A stretch of DNA of 64,000 bases from Gemmatimonas sp. (GCA_023910675.1 JAAVWC010000015.1:1-64000); one strand, 5' to 3'; counted from the first letter of the stretch, positions 8,236 through 18,380 are shown. Numbers and translations are program-made. Notes: generated by a model from the letters alone, not told the origin.

Positions 8236-11200
8236 ATGTTTCGACCGTTCGTTCCTCGTGTATTCGTCGTACTAGCCGGGTTGTTGATGGGGCTGTTGTC
8301 GCCACTCCCTGTGGCAAACGCGCAGGGCACTGACGCCTCCATTCGCGGTCTCGTGGCCGATAGCGCCGGTGCTGCCGTTGCCGGCGCCATCGTCGAGATC
8401 CGCAATACTGCCACGGGATTCCTCTCAATAGTGCGCAGCAGCGAGCGTGGACGCTTCGTCGCTACGCAGCTCCCACTCGGTGGCCCCTATCGTGTCGTCG
8501 CGCGCGCCGTCGGCTTTCGCACCGGCGCTCGTGAAGGCATCACGTTGAACATCGGCAGTGTCGCGACCGCCGACTTCCGCCTTGTGCCCGGCACCGTGCA
8601 GCTGTCGGAAATCGCCGTCACCGCAGAGCCGGCCCGCGTCGTGGAGCGTAACGGGGCAGTGACACGCATCGGTGAGCAGCAGGTGCGTGAGCTTCCCAAC
8701 CAGAACCGCCGGTTCCAGGATCTCACCAAGCTGTCGCCACTCGCTGGCAGCGGAACGAGCCTCGGCGGCGCGCGCCCCATGAGCACCGATGTGCGCATCG
8801 ATGGCGTGGGCGCACAGATGAACAACACCGGCCAGACGTTCGCCGGTCCGCTCACGATGACGATGGAAGCCATTCGCGAGTTCGAGATCGCGACGAACGA
8901 ATACGACGTGACCAAGGGACGGCAGGGGGGTGGCCTCATCAATGCCGTCACCAAGTCGGGCACCAACCGCTGGGGCGGCTCGGCGTTCTCGTACTACCGT
9001 GACAAGAGCCTTACCACCGACGACTACCGCGGCGTCGCTGCACAGAATTTCACGGTGCGCCAGCAGGGCTTCAGCGTGGGCGGGCCGCTCATCAAGGACA
9101 AGCTGACGGTCTTCGGTGTCTACGATCGCTCGGACCAGTCGCTGCCGCTCGAAATCATGAACGTGCGCAACAGTGCGGATGAAATTGAACTCGGCATCGC
9201 ACGCGACTCGCTCACGCGGCTCACCAACATCCTCGTCAATAAGTACGGACTCGACACGGTGCGTCAGCAGACGGGGGTCTTCAGTCGTAAGCCGCTGAGC
9301 CAGGCATTCTTCGGCCGCATGGACTGGCAGCTCGCCAGCAACCATCGCCTCACGCTGCGCAACAACACGACGCTGTTTTCGGATCCGCAGGAAATCGGTC
9401 CTGATCAGGCGCTGCACTACGCCGAAAGCCGCGGCGCGGCCGAGGTGAACAGCACGGGCACCCTCGCCTCGCTGCGTTCGACGCTCGGTAACGGCATGGT
9501 CAACGAACTCAAACTGCAGGCGCTGCAGTTCACGCGCGAACGCATTGCCCAGAACGAGCTTCCGCGTGGCTTCGTCCGTTTCGCGTCGCGATTGCCCGAC
9601 AACTCCAACCGCACGGTCACCGTACAGTTCGGCGGCAATCGGTTGGCTCCGGAGAACTACAAGGAGCGTCAGTATCAGCTCGCCAACACGCTCTTCTGGA
9701 ACCGGGGCAACCAGACGATCACGCTCGGCACCGACAACATCGTCACGCAGATCCAGCGCTACCTGCCGGTCGAACAGCGAGGGCTCTTCGAGTTCGACAA
9801 TCTGGCGCAACTCGATGCCCTGACGCCCGCGCGCTACAGCCGTCAGGTGCCGTTGCGCGCCGGCGGCACCACCGCCGATTTCACCGTCGCCGATCTCTCC
9901 ACCTTTGCGCAGTCGGAGTGGCACTGGGGACGCGGACTTACCGCCTCGGCCGGCGTGCGACTGGACGGCGTGCAGTTTCTGACCGCCGCAGCCTACAATC
10001 CGCTCGTGGAGCAGCGTCTGGGCGTACGTACCGACGAGAAGCCCTCCAACTGGATCGTGTCGCCTCGCGCGCAACTCGTGTGGGACCTCCAGGGCGATGG
10101 CAAGAACGTGTTCCGCTTCGGCGCGGGTCGCTTCAGCAGTCAACCGCCGTACAACGTGCACGTGAATCACATGCTGCAGAGCGGGCTCGAGGCGGTGGAC
10201 ATCATCCAGGTGGGCGCGCAGGCGCCGCGCCCGGACTTCGTCCGCTATCGGCAGGATCTGTCGTCGGTGCCGGGCATTCCCGCTGGCGTGAACGCATCCA
10301 GCATTCCCGCCTACGTGAATTACTTCTCGGGCGACTTCCGGGTCCCCACCACGTGGAAGGTGAGTGGCGGCTACGAGCGGCGCGTGTGGCGTTTGCAGCT
10401 CGGTGCCTTTGCGTACTGGGCGCGCACGCAGGACAACTTCCAGTACTACGACCGCAACATGGTGGACAACCCGTACTTCACCGTGGAAGGTGGTCGCGGT
10501 GTGTTCGTTCCCGCCGCGAAGATCACGTCGCTCGGTCGCACCAACAACGCAGACACGCGCATTCACAACGATCTCGGGCGCGTGCTCGAACTCGTCGGTG
10601 AATCCACGTTGGAGCAGCGTTCGGTCGTGCTGCAGGGGGCCATCACGTTGCCTCGCCAGTCGTCGCTGTCGCTGTCGTACACCCGCAACGACACGCGCGA
10701 CAACTCCAGCTTCAATTGCTGCGTTGCGCTGACCTCCACCTTCTCGCAAAACACCGGTGATCCGCGGCGCCTCGGCGACGCGTGGGGCCCATCCGAAGAC
10801 AGCTTCCGTGACAAGTTCGTCGCCGCGTTTCTGCTGCCGCGTGTGTGGGGGTTCCGCGTGACCGGCAGCTATGTGGGGATCTCGGGGCGTCCGTACTCCT
10901 TGGTGATCAATGGCGATGTGAACGGCGACGGTACCGCGAACAACGATCTGGCCTTCGTCTTCGACCCGAACGATGCGTCGACGCCCGCGGACATCGCCGC
11001 CGGCATGCGCAAGGTGCTCGACAACCCGAACAATCGCGCGCGCGACTACATCGCGGATAATCTCGGTCGGATTGCCCCGCGCAATGGCGGGTGGTCACCA
11101 TTCCGCGGTCGTACCGATCTGCGTGTCGCTCGTGACATCGCCACGGTGCGCGGACAGGCGGTGGAGCTGACGCTCGACCTCTTCAACGTCGAGAACCTGC

Positions 11201-11376
11201 TCAATCGCAAGTGGGGTGGCGAGTACAACTTGGGCGGCGCACAGCAGCTGTACGCCGTGAGCGGTTTCAATCAGACCACGCAGCGGTACACGTATCGCGT
11301 GAACGAAAACGTCGGCACCGCCGTGAAGAGCGGAACGCCGTATCAGATCCAGCTCGGTGCGCGGTATCGGTTCTGA
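8236..11376 (+). CDS. Oar-like TonB-dependent outer membrane receptor with carboxypeptidase regulatory-like domain
   Basis: 1046 residues from ATG 8236, preceded by a weak AGGAC. Residues 1-31 are a Sec signal peptide. A carboxypeptidase-regulatory-like Ig domain follows (about 35-120, IRGLVADSAGAAVAGAIVEI), then a TonB plug (about 125-260, VRELPNQNRRFQDLTKLSPL and the TKSGTNRWGG motif). The rest is a 22-stranded barrel ending in the outer-membrane signature ARYRF with a terminal Phe. The architecture matches the Oar/OmpA-related TonB receptors abundant in Acidobacteriota and Gemmatimonadota, which import large or complexed substrates. The stop overlaps the next start (TGATG), so a phosphodiesterase is co-expressed; the transported ligand may carry phosphate esters, which is inference. 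Confidence 0.92.
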   Translation: MFRPFVPRVFVVLAGLLMGLLSPLPVANAQGTDASIRGLVADSAGAAVAGAIVEIRNTATGFLSIVRSSERGRFVATQLPLGGPYRVVARAVGFRTGAREGITLNIGSVATADFRLVPGTVQLSEIAVTAEPARVVERNGAVTRIGEQQVRELPNQNRRFQDLTKLSPLAGSGTSLGGARPMSTDVRIDGVGAQMNNTGQTFAGPLTMTMEAIREFEIATNEYDVTKGRQGGGLINAVTKSGTNRWGGSAFSYYRDKSLTTDDYRGVAAQNFTVRQQGFSVGGPLIKDKLTVFGVYDRSDQSLPLEIMNVRNSADEIELGIARDSLTRLTNILVNKYGLDTVRQQTGVFSRKPLSQAFFGRMDWQLASNHRLTLRNNTTLFSDPQEIGPDQALHYAESRGAAEVNSTGTLASLRSTLGNGMVNELKLQALQFTRERIAQNELPRGFVRFASRLPDNSNRTVTVQFGGNRLAPENYKERQYQLANTLFWNRGNQTITLGTDNIVTQIQRYLPVEQRGLFEFDNLAQLDALTPARYSRQVPLRAGGTTADFTVADLSTFAQSEWHWGRGLTASAGVRLDGVQFLTAAAYNPLVEQRLGVRTDEKPSNWIVSPRAQLVWDLQGDGKNVFRFGAGRFSSQPPYNVHVNHMLQSGLEAVDIIQVGAQAPRPDFVRYRQDLSSVPGIPAGVNASSIPAYVNYFSGDFRVPTTWKVSGGYERRVWRLQLGAFAYWARTQDNFQYYDRNMVDNPYFTVEGGRGVFVPAAKITSLGRTNNADTRIHNDLGRVLELVGESTLEQRSVVLQGAITLPRQSSLSLSYTRNDTRDNSSFNCCVALTSTFSQNTGDPRRLGDAWGPSEDSFRDKFVAAFLLPRVWGFRVTGSYVGISGRPYSLVINGDVNGDGTANNDLAFVFDPNDASTPADIAAGMRKVLDNPNNRARDYIADNLGRIAPRNGGWSPFRGRTDLRVARDIATVRGQAVELTLDLFNVENLLNRKWGGEYNLGGAQQLYAVSGFNQTTQRYTYRVNENVGTAVKSGTPYQIQLGARYRF

Positions 11377-12914
11377 TGCGACACAGACTTGGTATGCAGC
11401 TCCGTCGTACATGGTGCACGACGGCCCTGCTCATGGGTGGGTCGCTGGCTGCGCCCGCGCAGGCGCATGCCCCTGCCGAGGACAACACGCCAGTCGCCGA
11501 ACGGCGGCGACTGCGTGTGCTGCTCGTGGTGTTCGACGGGTTGCGTCCCGATCACATCACACCGTCGCGCATGCCGCATCTTGAGGCGCTGCGGGCGGGC
11601 GGTGTGATGTCGTGGCAGCATCACTCGTTGTTCCCTACCGTCACGCGCGTGAACGCGAGCGCCTTGGCGACCGGCACGGGCCCGGCCGGCCACGGCATTC
11701 TCGATAACAGCATCTTCCTGCCAAGCGTGAGCCGTCGCGTGTTGAACACCGGCGACGCCCGTGACATGCTGCTGGCCGACAGTGTGCTGGCGGGGCGCCT
11801 GCTGACCGCGCCGACGCTCGGCGCACGACTACGCGCGGCGGGCAAGCGCATGATGGTGGCGAGCGCCGGCTCGTCGGGATCGGCGTATCTCTTCGCGGGT
11901 GGCGACGGCACGCCCGTGGTGAATCCGGAACTGGTACTCCCGGCGGTACTCGCGCCTGCTGTCACGCGTCTGGTGGGGGAGGCACCGCCCGACGCATCGC
12001 CGAACCTGGGCCGCAATGCCTGGGCCGTCGACGCGTTACTGCGCGTAGGCATCGATTCGCTCGACGTGGATGTGGGATACCTCTGGCTTTCCGATCCCGA
12101 CCACACGGCTCACGGCGCCGGACTCGGAAGCACGCTTGCCGATTCGTCGATACGTGCGGCGGATCGCGAGTTCGGTCGACTGCTGGACGGGCTCCGCACA
12201 CGCGGGCTCCGCGATTCGGTGAACGTGATCGTGGTCTCCGATCATGGGTTCTCCACGCATGAGGGACACACGAACGCGTTGCGCGCACGGCTCGGTACAT
12301 TCGCCGACAGTGTGGTGATTGCGGGCAGTGCGGTGCATGTGCGCCGCGGCGGCATGGCCACACGCGATTCCGTCGTGCGCACGCTGCAGCAATGGCCCGA
12401 GGCGGGTGCGATTTTCACCGCGTCCGATGGTGCAGGACCGGGTGCCGTTCGCGGAACGGTGCCAGGAACGCTGCCGATGAGCGCCATTGCCTGGCAGCAC
12501 GCGCGTGCCGCCGACGTGCTCTTCTCCGCGCAGTGGTCGCACGCGGCGAACAGTGCAGGGCACAAAGGAACCACGCGCCAATCGGGGGTGGCGGGGCACG
12601 GGACGTCGAGCCCGTACGATATCACCGCGACCTTCGTTGCGGCGGGACCGGCGTTTCGCGCCGGCGTTGTGGCCGCGACGCCGAGCAGTAACGCGGACGT
12701 CGTGCCGACGGTGCTGCATCTGCTCGGGCAACCGTCCACGCCGGCAGGGATCACGGGACGGCCGCTGCTCGAACTCCTCACACGAGGCAAGGCGGCGCCG
12801 GCGGCAATCCGCGACACCCTGACCGCAGAGGTTCCCGGCTATCGAACGGTCATGTACCGCACACGGGTCGGCGGAACCTTGTACCTCGACTCTACCCGCA
12901 CGGTTCGCCGCTGA
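11376..12914 (+). CDS. Secreted type I phosphodiesterase/nucleotide pyrophosphatase (alkaline phosphatase superfamily)
   Basis: 512 residues from ATG 11376; ATG 11394 is an alternative. The signal peptide ends near APAQAHA. Alkaline-phosphatase-superfamily metal and nucleophile motifs are present: VVFDGLRPDH (first metal Asp), SLFPTVTRVNASALATG (nucleophile Thr in the NPP-type FPT motif), DPDHTAHG (second-metal Asp/His) and VVSDHGFSTHEGH. It should cleave phosphodiester or pyrophosphate bonds of nucleotides or lipids outside the cytoplasm. It is translationally coupled to the TonB-dependent receptor. Confidence 0.88.
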   Translation: MRHRLGMQLRRTWCTTALLMGGSLAAPAQAHAPAEDNTPVAERRRLRVLLVVFDGLRPDHITPSRMPHLEALRAGGVMSWQHHSLFPTVTRVNASALATGTGPAGHGILDNSIFLPSVSRRVLNTGDARDMLLADSVLAGRLLTAPTLGARLRAAGKRMMVASAGSSGSAYLFAGGDGTPVVNPELVLPAVLAPAVTRLVGEAPPDASPNLGRNAWAVDALLRVGIDSLDVDVGYLWLSDPDHTAHGAGLGSTLADSSIRAADREFGRLLDGLRTRGLRDSVNVIVVSDHGFSTHEGHTNALRARLGTFADSVVIAGSAVHVRRGGMATRDSVVRTLQQWPEAGAIFTASDGAGPGAVRGTVPGTLPMSAIAWQHARAADVLFSAQWSHAANSAGHKGTTRQSGVAGHGTSSPYDITATFVAAGPAFRAGVVAATPSSNADVVPTVLHLLGQPSTPAGITGRPLLELLTRGKAAPAAIRDTLTAEVPGYRTVMYRTRVGGTLYLDSTRTVRR

Positions 12915-12918
12915 CTCC

Positions 12919-13360
<442 letters not shown>

Positions 13361-13405
13361 ACCGTCGAGGCCAGGGTCAAGCCCAAGGTCAAGCTCGCCG
13401 CGCAG

Positions 13406-14050
13406 CTACGCGTGCGACGCCCACGAAGTCTCTCCCGCCACATACGGCACACACGGCTCGTACTTCCCCGGCGTTTCCTTGTAGCGCATCGCCTTCGTGT
13501 ACCCGATCTCGCTCGTGAAAAAGCCGAGCATCGCCAGCTCTTTCATCATGCGGAAGGAGTGCTGCGGCGCGTCGGGCTTGCGTGTCTTCTGATACGCATG
13601 CTGCTCCGCGTCGAGCGTGGTGAGCAACGCCGTGCGCTGCTCCGGCGTCGCCTGCATGAACCCCACCCCATGCGCCGCTTTGCACGCCGTCTCCAGTGCC
13701 GTCATGCCGTCGCGAAAAATCTTCTGGTCGGCCGGCGTATACGTGTCGGTCACCATGAGCGCCATGAACGGTCCCGTCGCCGCCGCCTTCGCGCCCGGCG
13801 ACTTGGGCGTCGTGGGCAGAATCGTGTCGGCGACTTCGTCGAGGTACTGCTGATCGGCCACCGTGAATTCGCCAATCGGCGCCGGTGCCGTCGTCGCGGA
13901 CGCCGTCGTGTCGGCCGCCGGCGGACGATCACCCGCACACGCCGTCATCAGCGAGCTGCCGCCCACGAACGCCACCCCGCCCAACAGTACGCTCACGCGC
14001 TTGATCGCTTCGCGGCGATCGATGCCGGAGAGCTTTTCGAAATCAGTCAT
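13406..14050 (-). CDS. Gluconate 2-dehydrogenase subunit 3-like Tat lipoprotein
   Basis: 214 residues from ATG 14050, supported by AAGGAG about nine bases upstream. The N-terminus has a twin-arginine motif (DRREAIKR) before a hydrophobic stretch and a lipobox (MTAC), so the protein should be Tat-exported and lipid-anchored. The rest matches the small subunit of membrane-bound GMC dehydrogenases (FTVADQQYLDEVADTILP), which helps fold or export the flavin subunit. It is 13 bases downstream of the GMC gene on the same strand, so the two form an operon. Confidence 0.88.
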   Translation of the reverse strand: MTDFEKLSGIDRREAIKRVSVLLGGVAFVGGSSLMTACAGDRPPAADTTASATTAPAPIGEFTVADQQYLDEVADTILPTTPKSPGAKAAATGPFMALMVTDTYTPADQKIFRDGMTALETACKAAHGVGFMQATPEQRTALLTTLDAEQHAYQKTRKPDAPQHSFRMMKELAMLGFFTSEIGYTKAMRYKETPGKYEPCVPYVAGETSWASHA

Positions 14051-14063
14051 CGCGGCGATCTCC

Positions 14064-15752
14064 TTACAGCTCGCGACGCTTGAGCGCATTCACGGCGAAG
14101 TCCGCCGCGCGCGCGGTCAGCGCCATGTAGGTGAGTGACGGATTCACGGCCGCCGCCGAGGTCATCGCCGAACCGTCCGTGACGAACACGTTGAGCGCGT
14201 CCCACACCTGATTATTGGCGTTGAGCACCGACGTCCTGGCGTCGCGCCCCATGCGCGCCGTCCCCATCTCGTGAATGCCCATGCCCGGCGCATAGCCGCC
14301 GTCGTACGTCTTCACGTCCTTCACGCCGCTGCTCTCAAGCATTTCCGCCATCTGCACGGTCATGTCCTTGCGCATCAGCTTCTCGTTTTCCTTGATCTCG
14401 CAATCGATCTTGAGCACCGGCAGGCCCCACTTGTCCGTCTTCGTCTCGTCGATCGAAATCATGTTGCTGTGATCGGGGAGCATTTCACCGAACGCCGTGC
14501 CGCCGATGCTCCAGGCACCAGGCTGCGCCGCGCGATCCTTGAAGTCACCGCCAATGCCCAACTCGGCCACCGCCTCGCCCCAATCGTGGCGGCTCGCGCT
14601 GCCCTGATAGCCGTAGCCACGCAGGTACGGCTGCTTGTCGCCGAACAAATTCTGCCAGCGCGGGATGTAGAAGCCCGTCGGACGGCGGCCGTAGTAGTAC
14701 TTGTCGTCGAACCCTTCGAGACGACCGCTCGCGCCAAGACGGAAGTGGTGGTCCATCAGATTGTGGCCAAGTTCGCCGCTCGAGCTGCCGAGCCCACCGG
14801 GCCAGATGTCGCGCGCCGAGCGCATGAGCAGCCACGTGGAGTTGAGCGTGGACGCGCACACAAAGAAAATCTTCGCCTTGTACTCGGTCGCTTCCTTCGT
14901 AACCGCATCGACCACGCGCACCGCGCTCACCTTCTTCGTGTTCTTGTCGTACACGAGTTCGTGCACGATGGAGTTCACCTTGAGCGTGAGGTTGCCCGTC
15001 TTCTGCGCGGCCGGGAGCGTGGACGACTGCGTGCTGAAGTACGCGCCAAAGATGCACCCCAGCCAGCAGGCATCACGCGTCTGGCACTGCCCGCGTCCCG
15101 GCAGCGGCTGCGTGAGGTTGGCGCTGCGACCAATGATGAGATGCCGCTTGCCGCCGTAGTTCTTCTTGATCTGACCGGAGACGTGCTCTTCGCCACAGTT
15201 GAGCGCAAAGCCCGGCAGGAATTCACTGTCGGGGAGCTGCGGCAAGTTCTCGCGCGTCCCTTGAATGCCGGCGTGCTTCTCGACGTAGGAGTACCACGGC
15301 GCGATGTCCTTGTAGCGAATCGGCCAATCGACCGCGAGGCCGTCCTTGGCATTCGCTTCGAAATCGAAATCGCTCCACCGGTAGCTCTGACGGCCCCACA
15401 TGAGCGAGCGGCCGCCCAGGTGATACCCGCGATACCAGTCGAAGCGCTTCGTCTCGGTGTACGGCGAATCCTTGTCGTTCGCCCAGTAATCGAGATTCTT
15501 CTCGTTGAGCGGGTAATCGCGACTGAGCACCGGATACTCGGCGATCATCTTCTGTGTGCGGCCACCGCGGTGCGGATACTCCCACGGTCCCTTGGTGGCA
15601 TTCTTGTAGCCGGTGATGTGGTCGATGTTGTGACCACGCTCCACCATGAGGACCTTGAGCCCCTTCTCGGTAAGCTCTTTTGCGGCCCAGCCGCCGGAGA
15701 TGCCGGAGCCTACGACGATCGCGTCGAACTCCGTGGTTTGCGCAGCCTGCAC
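14064..15752 (-). CDS. GMC-family FAD-dependent oxidoreductase (gluconate/glucose dehydrogenase large subunit type)
   Basis: 562 residues from GTG 15752, preceded by AGGAGGAG on the minus strand. The N-terminus is a Rossmann FAD site (VVGSGISGGWAAKEL, then VERG). The GMC substrate domain follows, with the histidine in GIHEMGTARMG and the asparagine in AAAVNPSLTYMAL forming the catalytic pair. Cysteines in CQTRDACWLGC suggest a disulfide or cofactor-near site. There is no signal peptide; family members travel folded with the Tat-exported subunit 3 encoded next in the operon. It should oxidise a sugar or sugar acid in the periplasm and pass electrons to a cytochrome c not encoded here. Confidence 0.9.
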   Translation of the reverse strand: MQAAQTTEFDAIVVGSGISGGWAAKELTEKGLKVLMVERGHNIDHITGYKNATKGPWEYPHRGGRTQKMIAEYPVLSRDYPLNEKNLDYWANDKDSPYTETKRFDWYRGYHLGGRSLMWGRQSYRWSDFDFEANAKDGLAVDWPIRYKDIAPWYSYVEKHAGIQGTRENLPQLPDSEFLPGFALNCGEEHVSGQIKKNYGGKRHLIIGRSANLTQPLPGRGQCQTRDACWLGCIFGAYFSTQSSTLPAAQKTGNLTLKVNSIVHELVYDKNTKKVSAVRVVDAVTKEATEYKAKIFFVCASTLNSTWLLMRSARDIWPGGLGSSSGELGHNLMDHHFRLGASGRLEGFDDKYYYGRRPTGFYIPRWQNLFGDKQPYLRGYGYQGSASRHDWGEAVAELGIGGDFKDRAAQPGAWSIGGTAFGEMLPDHSNMISIDETKTDKWGLPVLKIDCEIKENEKLMRKDMTVQMAEMLESSGVKDVKTYDGGYAPGMGIHEMGTARMGRDARTSVLNANNQVWDALNVFVTDGSAMTSAAAVNPSLTYMALTARAADFAVNALKRREL

Positions 15753-16149
15753 TGCTCCTCCTGTTCGGGCCCGGGTAGGATGGGCCGAGTGGTACCTCAC
15801 CGGCGGGGTGGGAAGATGCGCCGGTGTCGCCGCGTGGGCGTCACTCAAAAAGCTGTACGGTGGTACCGTCGGGCGCGAGGGGTGTTTCCGAAACAAGCCC
15901 GCCCCTTGACGGCCGCCGGCCGCTTCGTCTCCGGCACGCTCGGCACGACCGGGACCGGGATGATCCTCCTTCCTGGCGGACCTCAAGGAGTGGCCGGCGA
16001 GGAACGAGGTCTATCGCGCGTCCTGCCGCAACGGAAAATACCCCGCGCGTGCGGCGGTCCAGGCCACGCTGCTCAATGGCGCGCGTGTCGAGCCCGAGTG
16101 CACCGCAGCCGCATGGTACTGCCCGCGCGGCACGGCGGCTGAGGTCGCG
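15753..16149. other. Non-coding stretch upstream of the GMC gene, possibly holding a gene remnant
   Basis: No complete gene is supported. Bases 15753-15900 should hold the promoter of the minus-strand GMC operon. On the plus strand, after a stop at 15961-15963, about 55 codons read as ordinary protein-like sequence (FLADLKEWPARNEVYR near the start, several Cys and Trp) before the frame enters the antisense of pilT. There is no start codon or ribosome binding site, so this may be the tail of a decayed gene. Confidence 0.3.
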
Positions 16150-17643
16150 CTACTCTTCGCCGGCCACGCCGTCGATGTTGTACCCCAGGGCGCGGAGCCT
16201 GCCGCCCATGTCCTTGCGCTCCACGGCCTTTGTGTACGCTTCGTCGGGCTCGATGGTCTTGCTCTTCACGAGACTGAATAGTGCATCGTTGAGCGTTTCC
16301 ATCCCGAGCTTCTTCTGCGTCTGGATGATATTGGGAATCTGGACCGTCTTCCCTTCGCGAATGAGCGCGCTGACGGCCTTGTTCACGAGTAGAATTTCGC
16401 GCGCCGCCACACGGCCGCCGCCGATCTTCTTGCACAATGTCTGTGAAATGACGCCCTTGAGCGACTCGGCGAGCATGATGCGAATCTGATCCTGACGGTC
16501 GGCCGGAAACTGATCGACAATACGGTTGATCGTGCTCGCCGCCGTACTCGTGTGCAGCGTGCCGAAGACGAGGTGCCCCGTTTCTGCGGTCTCGAGCGCA
16601 ATGGCGATCGTTTCAAGATCGCGCAACTCACCCACGAGCACGATGTCAGGATCTTCGCGCAGCGCTGCTCGCAACGCGCTCTTGAACGACTGCGTGTGCA
16701 CTCCCACCTGACGCTGTGTGATGAGGCACTTCTTGCTCTTGTGCACGAACTCGATGGGGTCTTCGATCGTGATGATATGATCGGAGCGCGTGCGGTTGAT
16801 GAGATCGATGAGCGCGCACAGCGTGGTCGACTTGCCTGAACCCGTGGGGCCGGTGACGAGCACGAGTCCCTTGGTGAGATGGCAGAGCGCCTGCACCTCG
16901 GGGGTAATGCCCATCTCGTTGACGGTGACGGTGTTGCTCGCGATCGTTCGTGTCACCGAGGCCACGCCGTACCGGTCACGCAACACGTTCACGCGAAAGC
17001 GGCTGACGCCTTCGATTTCGTGCGCGAAGTCGGTGTCCCACTGCTGATCATACTCGCGCTTGTTCTTCTCCGGCATGATGGAGCGCATCATCGCCGTGAT
17101 CGATCCATTGGACAGCGGCTGCTCTTCTTCGAAGCGCAGCAGGTCGCCGCCCATCCGGAAAATGGGGGGCTCGCCCACGCGCAGATGCAAGTCGGCAGCG
17201 CCGCGCGAGACTTGCATGCGCAGCAGGCGCTCGAGCGCGTCCTTGGCGTCTTCGTTCGAGGTGAAGGGGCCGAACGGCGCGTCTTCCTCGCGCTTGCGCA
17301 GCGGGGTGGGCTCGGGAGCCGGCGTGCCGGTGCTTGGACGCTCCGCCCACGGCCGAATGCGAATGCGCAGGCGGTCCGGATCGGGCTCCTGCTGCACCAG
17401 CCACTGCTTGCCGTTCCACAGATACATGAACTTGATGCCATCGGCCGCGACGATGGCCGGCCGGTCTTCGGGCGTGGCCATTTCACTGACGAGCGCGAGC
17501 ACCTGCGCCTGTGTCAGTACCTGAGTGCTCACTGGCAGCAACCCATTGGGCGTGATGCAGCGAATGGGTGCGTCGGTCTCGAGAACAATCTGGGAAGCAG
17601 TGCCTGCTTCCAGGCGCGGCAGGACCTTGTCGAGTTGGGGCAC
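16150..17643 (-). CDS. pilT: PilT/PilU-family type IV pilus retraction ATPase
   Basis: 497 residues from GTG 17643. The C-terminal 350 residues are a complete secretion-ATPase core: Walker A GPTGSGKST at about 264-272, an Asp box (ITIEDPIEFVH), Walker B LREDPDIVLVGELRD, and a His box (GTLHTSTAAST). The PilT-type tail LIREGKTVQIPNIIQ fits a retraction motor rather than the PilB assembly motor. An extra N-terminal region of about 130 residues, with a charged Pro-rich linker, makes it longer than typical PilT (about 345 residues). No other pilus gene is in the window. Confidence 0.88.
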   Translation of the reverse strand: MPQLDKVLPRLEAGTASQIVLETDAPIRCITPNGLLPVSTQVLTQAQVLALVSEMATPEDRPAIVAADGIKFMYLWNGKQWLVQQEPDPDRLRIRIRPWAERPSTGTPAPEPTPLRKREEDAPFGPFTSNEDAKDALERLLRMQVSRGAADLHLRVGEPPIFRMGGDLLRFEEEQPLSNGSITAMMRSIMPEKNKREYDQQWDTDFAHEIEGVSRFRVNVLRDRYGVASVTRTIASNTVTVNEMGITPEVQALCHLTKGLVLVTGPTGSGKSTTLCALIDLINRTRSDHIITIEDPIEFVHKSKKCLITQRQVGVHTQSFKSALRAALREDPDIVLVGELRDLETIAIALETAETGHLVFGTLHTSTAASTINRIVDQFPADRQDQIRIMLAESLKGVISQTLCKKIGGGRVAAREILLVNKAVSALIREGKTVQIPNIIQTQKKLGMETLNDALFSLVKSKTIEPDEAYTKAVERKDMGGRLRALGYNIDGVAGEE

Positions 17644-17782
17644 GCTGTTACGGCAATGGCAAGTGAGTCAGACAGGCGGCCCCCGTGGCCGTTACGGCGT
17701 CGGAACGGCGAGGGAAATTGGGCAGACCACGGACATGACGAGCCAAGGGCGGGCGGGGAAACGGCAGGCGTCCGACGTTGCT

Positions 17783-17888
17783 GCGCGCCTGCCGTCTGTA
17801 GTTCCTGCCGTCCGCCGTCTCGGCGTGATTCTGCGGTATCGCGCCGAGTGTCGCAGACGGCAGCCACACAGACCGCAGGGGCGGAGGA
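17783..17888. repeat. Hairpin repeat family 2, copy A
   Basis: An imperfect inverted repeat with CTGCCGTCTGT and its complement ACAGACCGCAG near its ends and CGGCGTGAT / ATCGCGCCGAG near its apex. It shares sequence with copies B and C. It begins seven bases after the DUF3429 stop codon in the direction of that gene's transcription, a terminator-like position, and lies between two minus-strand genes. Confidence 0.75.
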
Positions 17889-17894
17889 ACTAAC

Positions 17895-18380
17895 CTACCC
17901 GCCCAGCAACGCCGGCCCCATCGCCGCCGTGCACAGGAGCCCCAGCGCTGTCATCACCGTGCGCAGACGCCCGTTCCATGACGGCAGCAGCCCCGCGCGC
18001 GACGCCGACACGTCCCAGGCCAGCTGCAGCACGCTCGACACCACCACCATGCCGTAGCCGGCAAGCAGGTCGACCTGCGGCACCATGGCCAGCAGCCCCA
18101 CCACCGATGGCATCGCTGCGGCGACCAGTCGTAGCAGGTTGGGGGCGTGTGGTGCCCGCGCCAGTTCCGCCCCCCACCGTGCACCGCCAAGAAAGCTGAG
18201 CGTCAGCGCGGTGTACATGAGGAACACCACCTTGGCCGCCTCGGCGTACTCGCCCCGCTGGTACACGATTCCGAGGCAGGTGAGGAACGGCACGAGCCCC
18301 GACAGGCTCACGAGCCACAGGGCGCGGGACGGCAGAGGCGACGGCGCGGGGGCTGATGCAGGCGGTTCGATGGGCGACAT
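17895..18380 (-). CDS. DUF3429-like integral membrane protein
   Basis: 161 residues from ATG 18380. A Pro/Ala-rich N-terminal tail is followed by about five hydrophobic segments. The pattern LSFLGGARWGAELAR between the second and third segments is typical of DUF3429 proteins. The biochemical role of this family is unknown. It is divergent from the aminotransferase gene, sharing a 55-bp promoter region, and is followed by a family 2 hairpin. Confidence 0.7.
   Translation of the reverse strand: MSPIEPPASAPAPSPLPSRALWLVSLSGLVPFLTCLGIVYQRGEYAEAAKVVFLMYTALTLSFLGGARWGAELARAPHAPNLLRLVAAAMPSVVGLLAMVPQVDLLAGYGMVVVSSVLQLAWDVSASRAGLLPSWNGRLRTVMTALGLLCTAAMGPALLGG

Noticed and set aside
8425-10749. 774-codon open frame on the minus strand
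   Set aside because: It is the antisense of the TonB-dependent receptor gene; its translation is His/Arg/Ala-rich without recognisable domains, a usual side effect of high GC content.
13406-15752. Cytochrome c subunit expected to complete the gluconate-dehydrogenase-type complex
   Set aside because: No CxxCH haem motif was seen in any credible reading frame next to these two genes.
14271-16142. 623-codon open frame on the plus strand
   Set aside because: Antisense of the well-supported GMC oxidoreductase; no domain in its translation.
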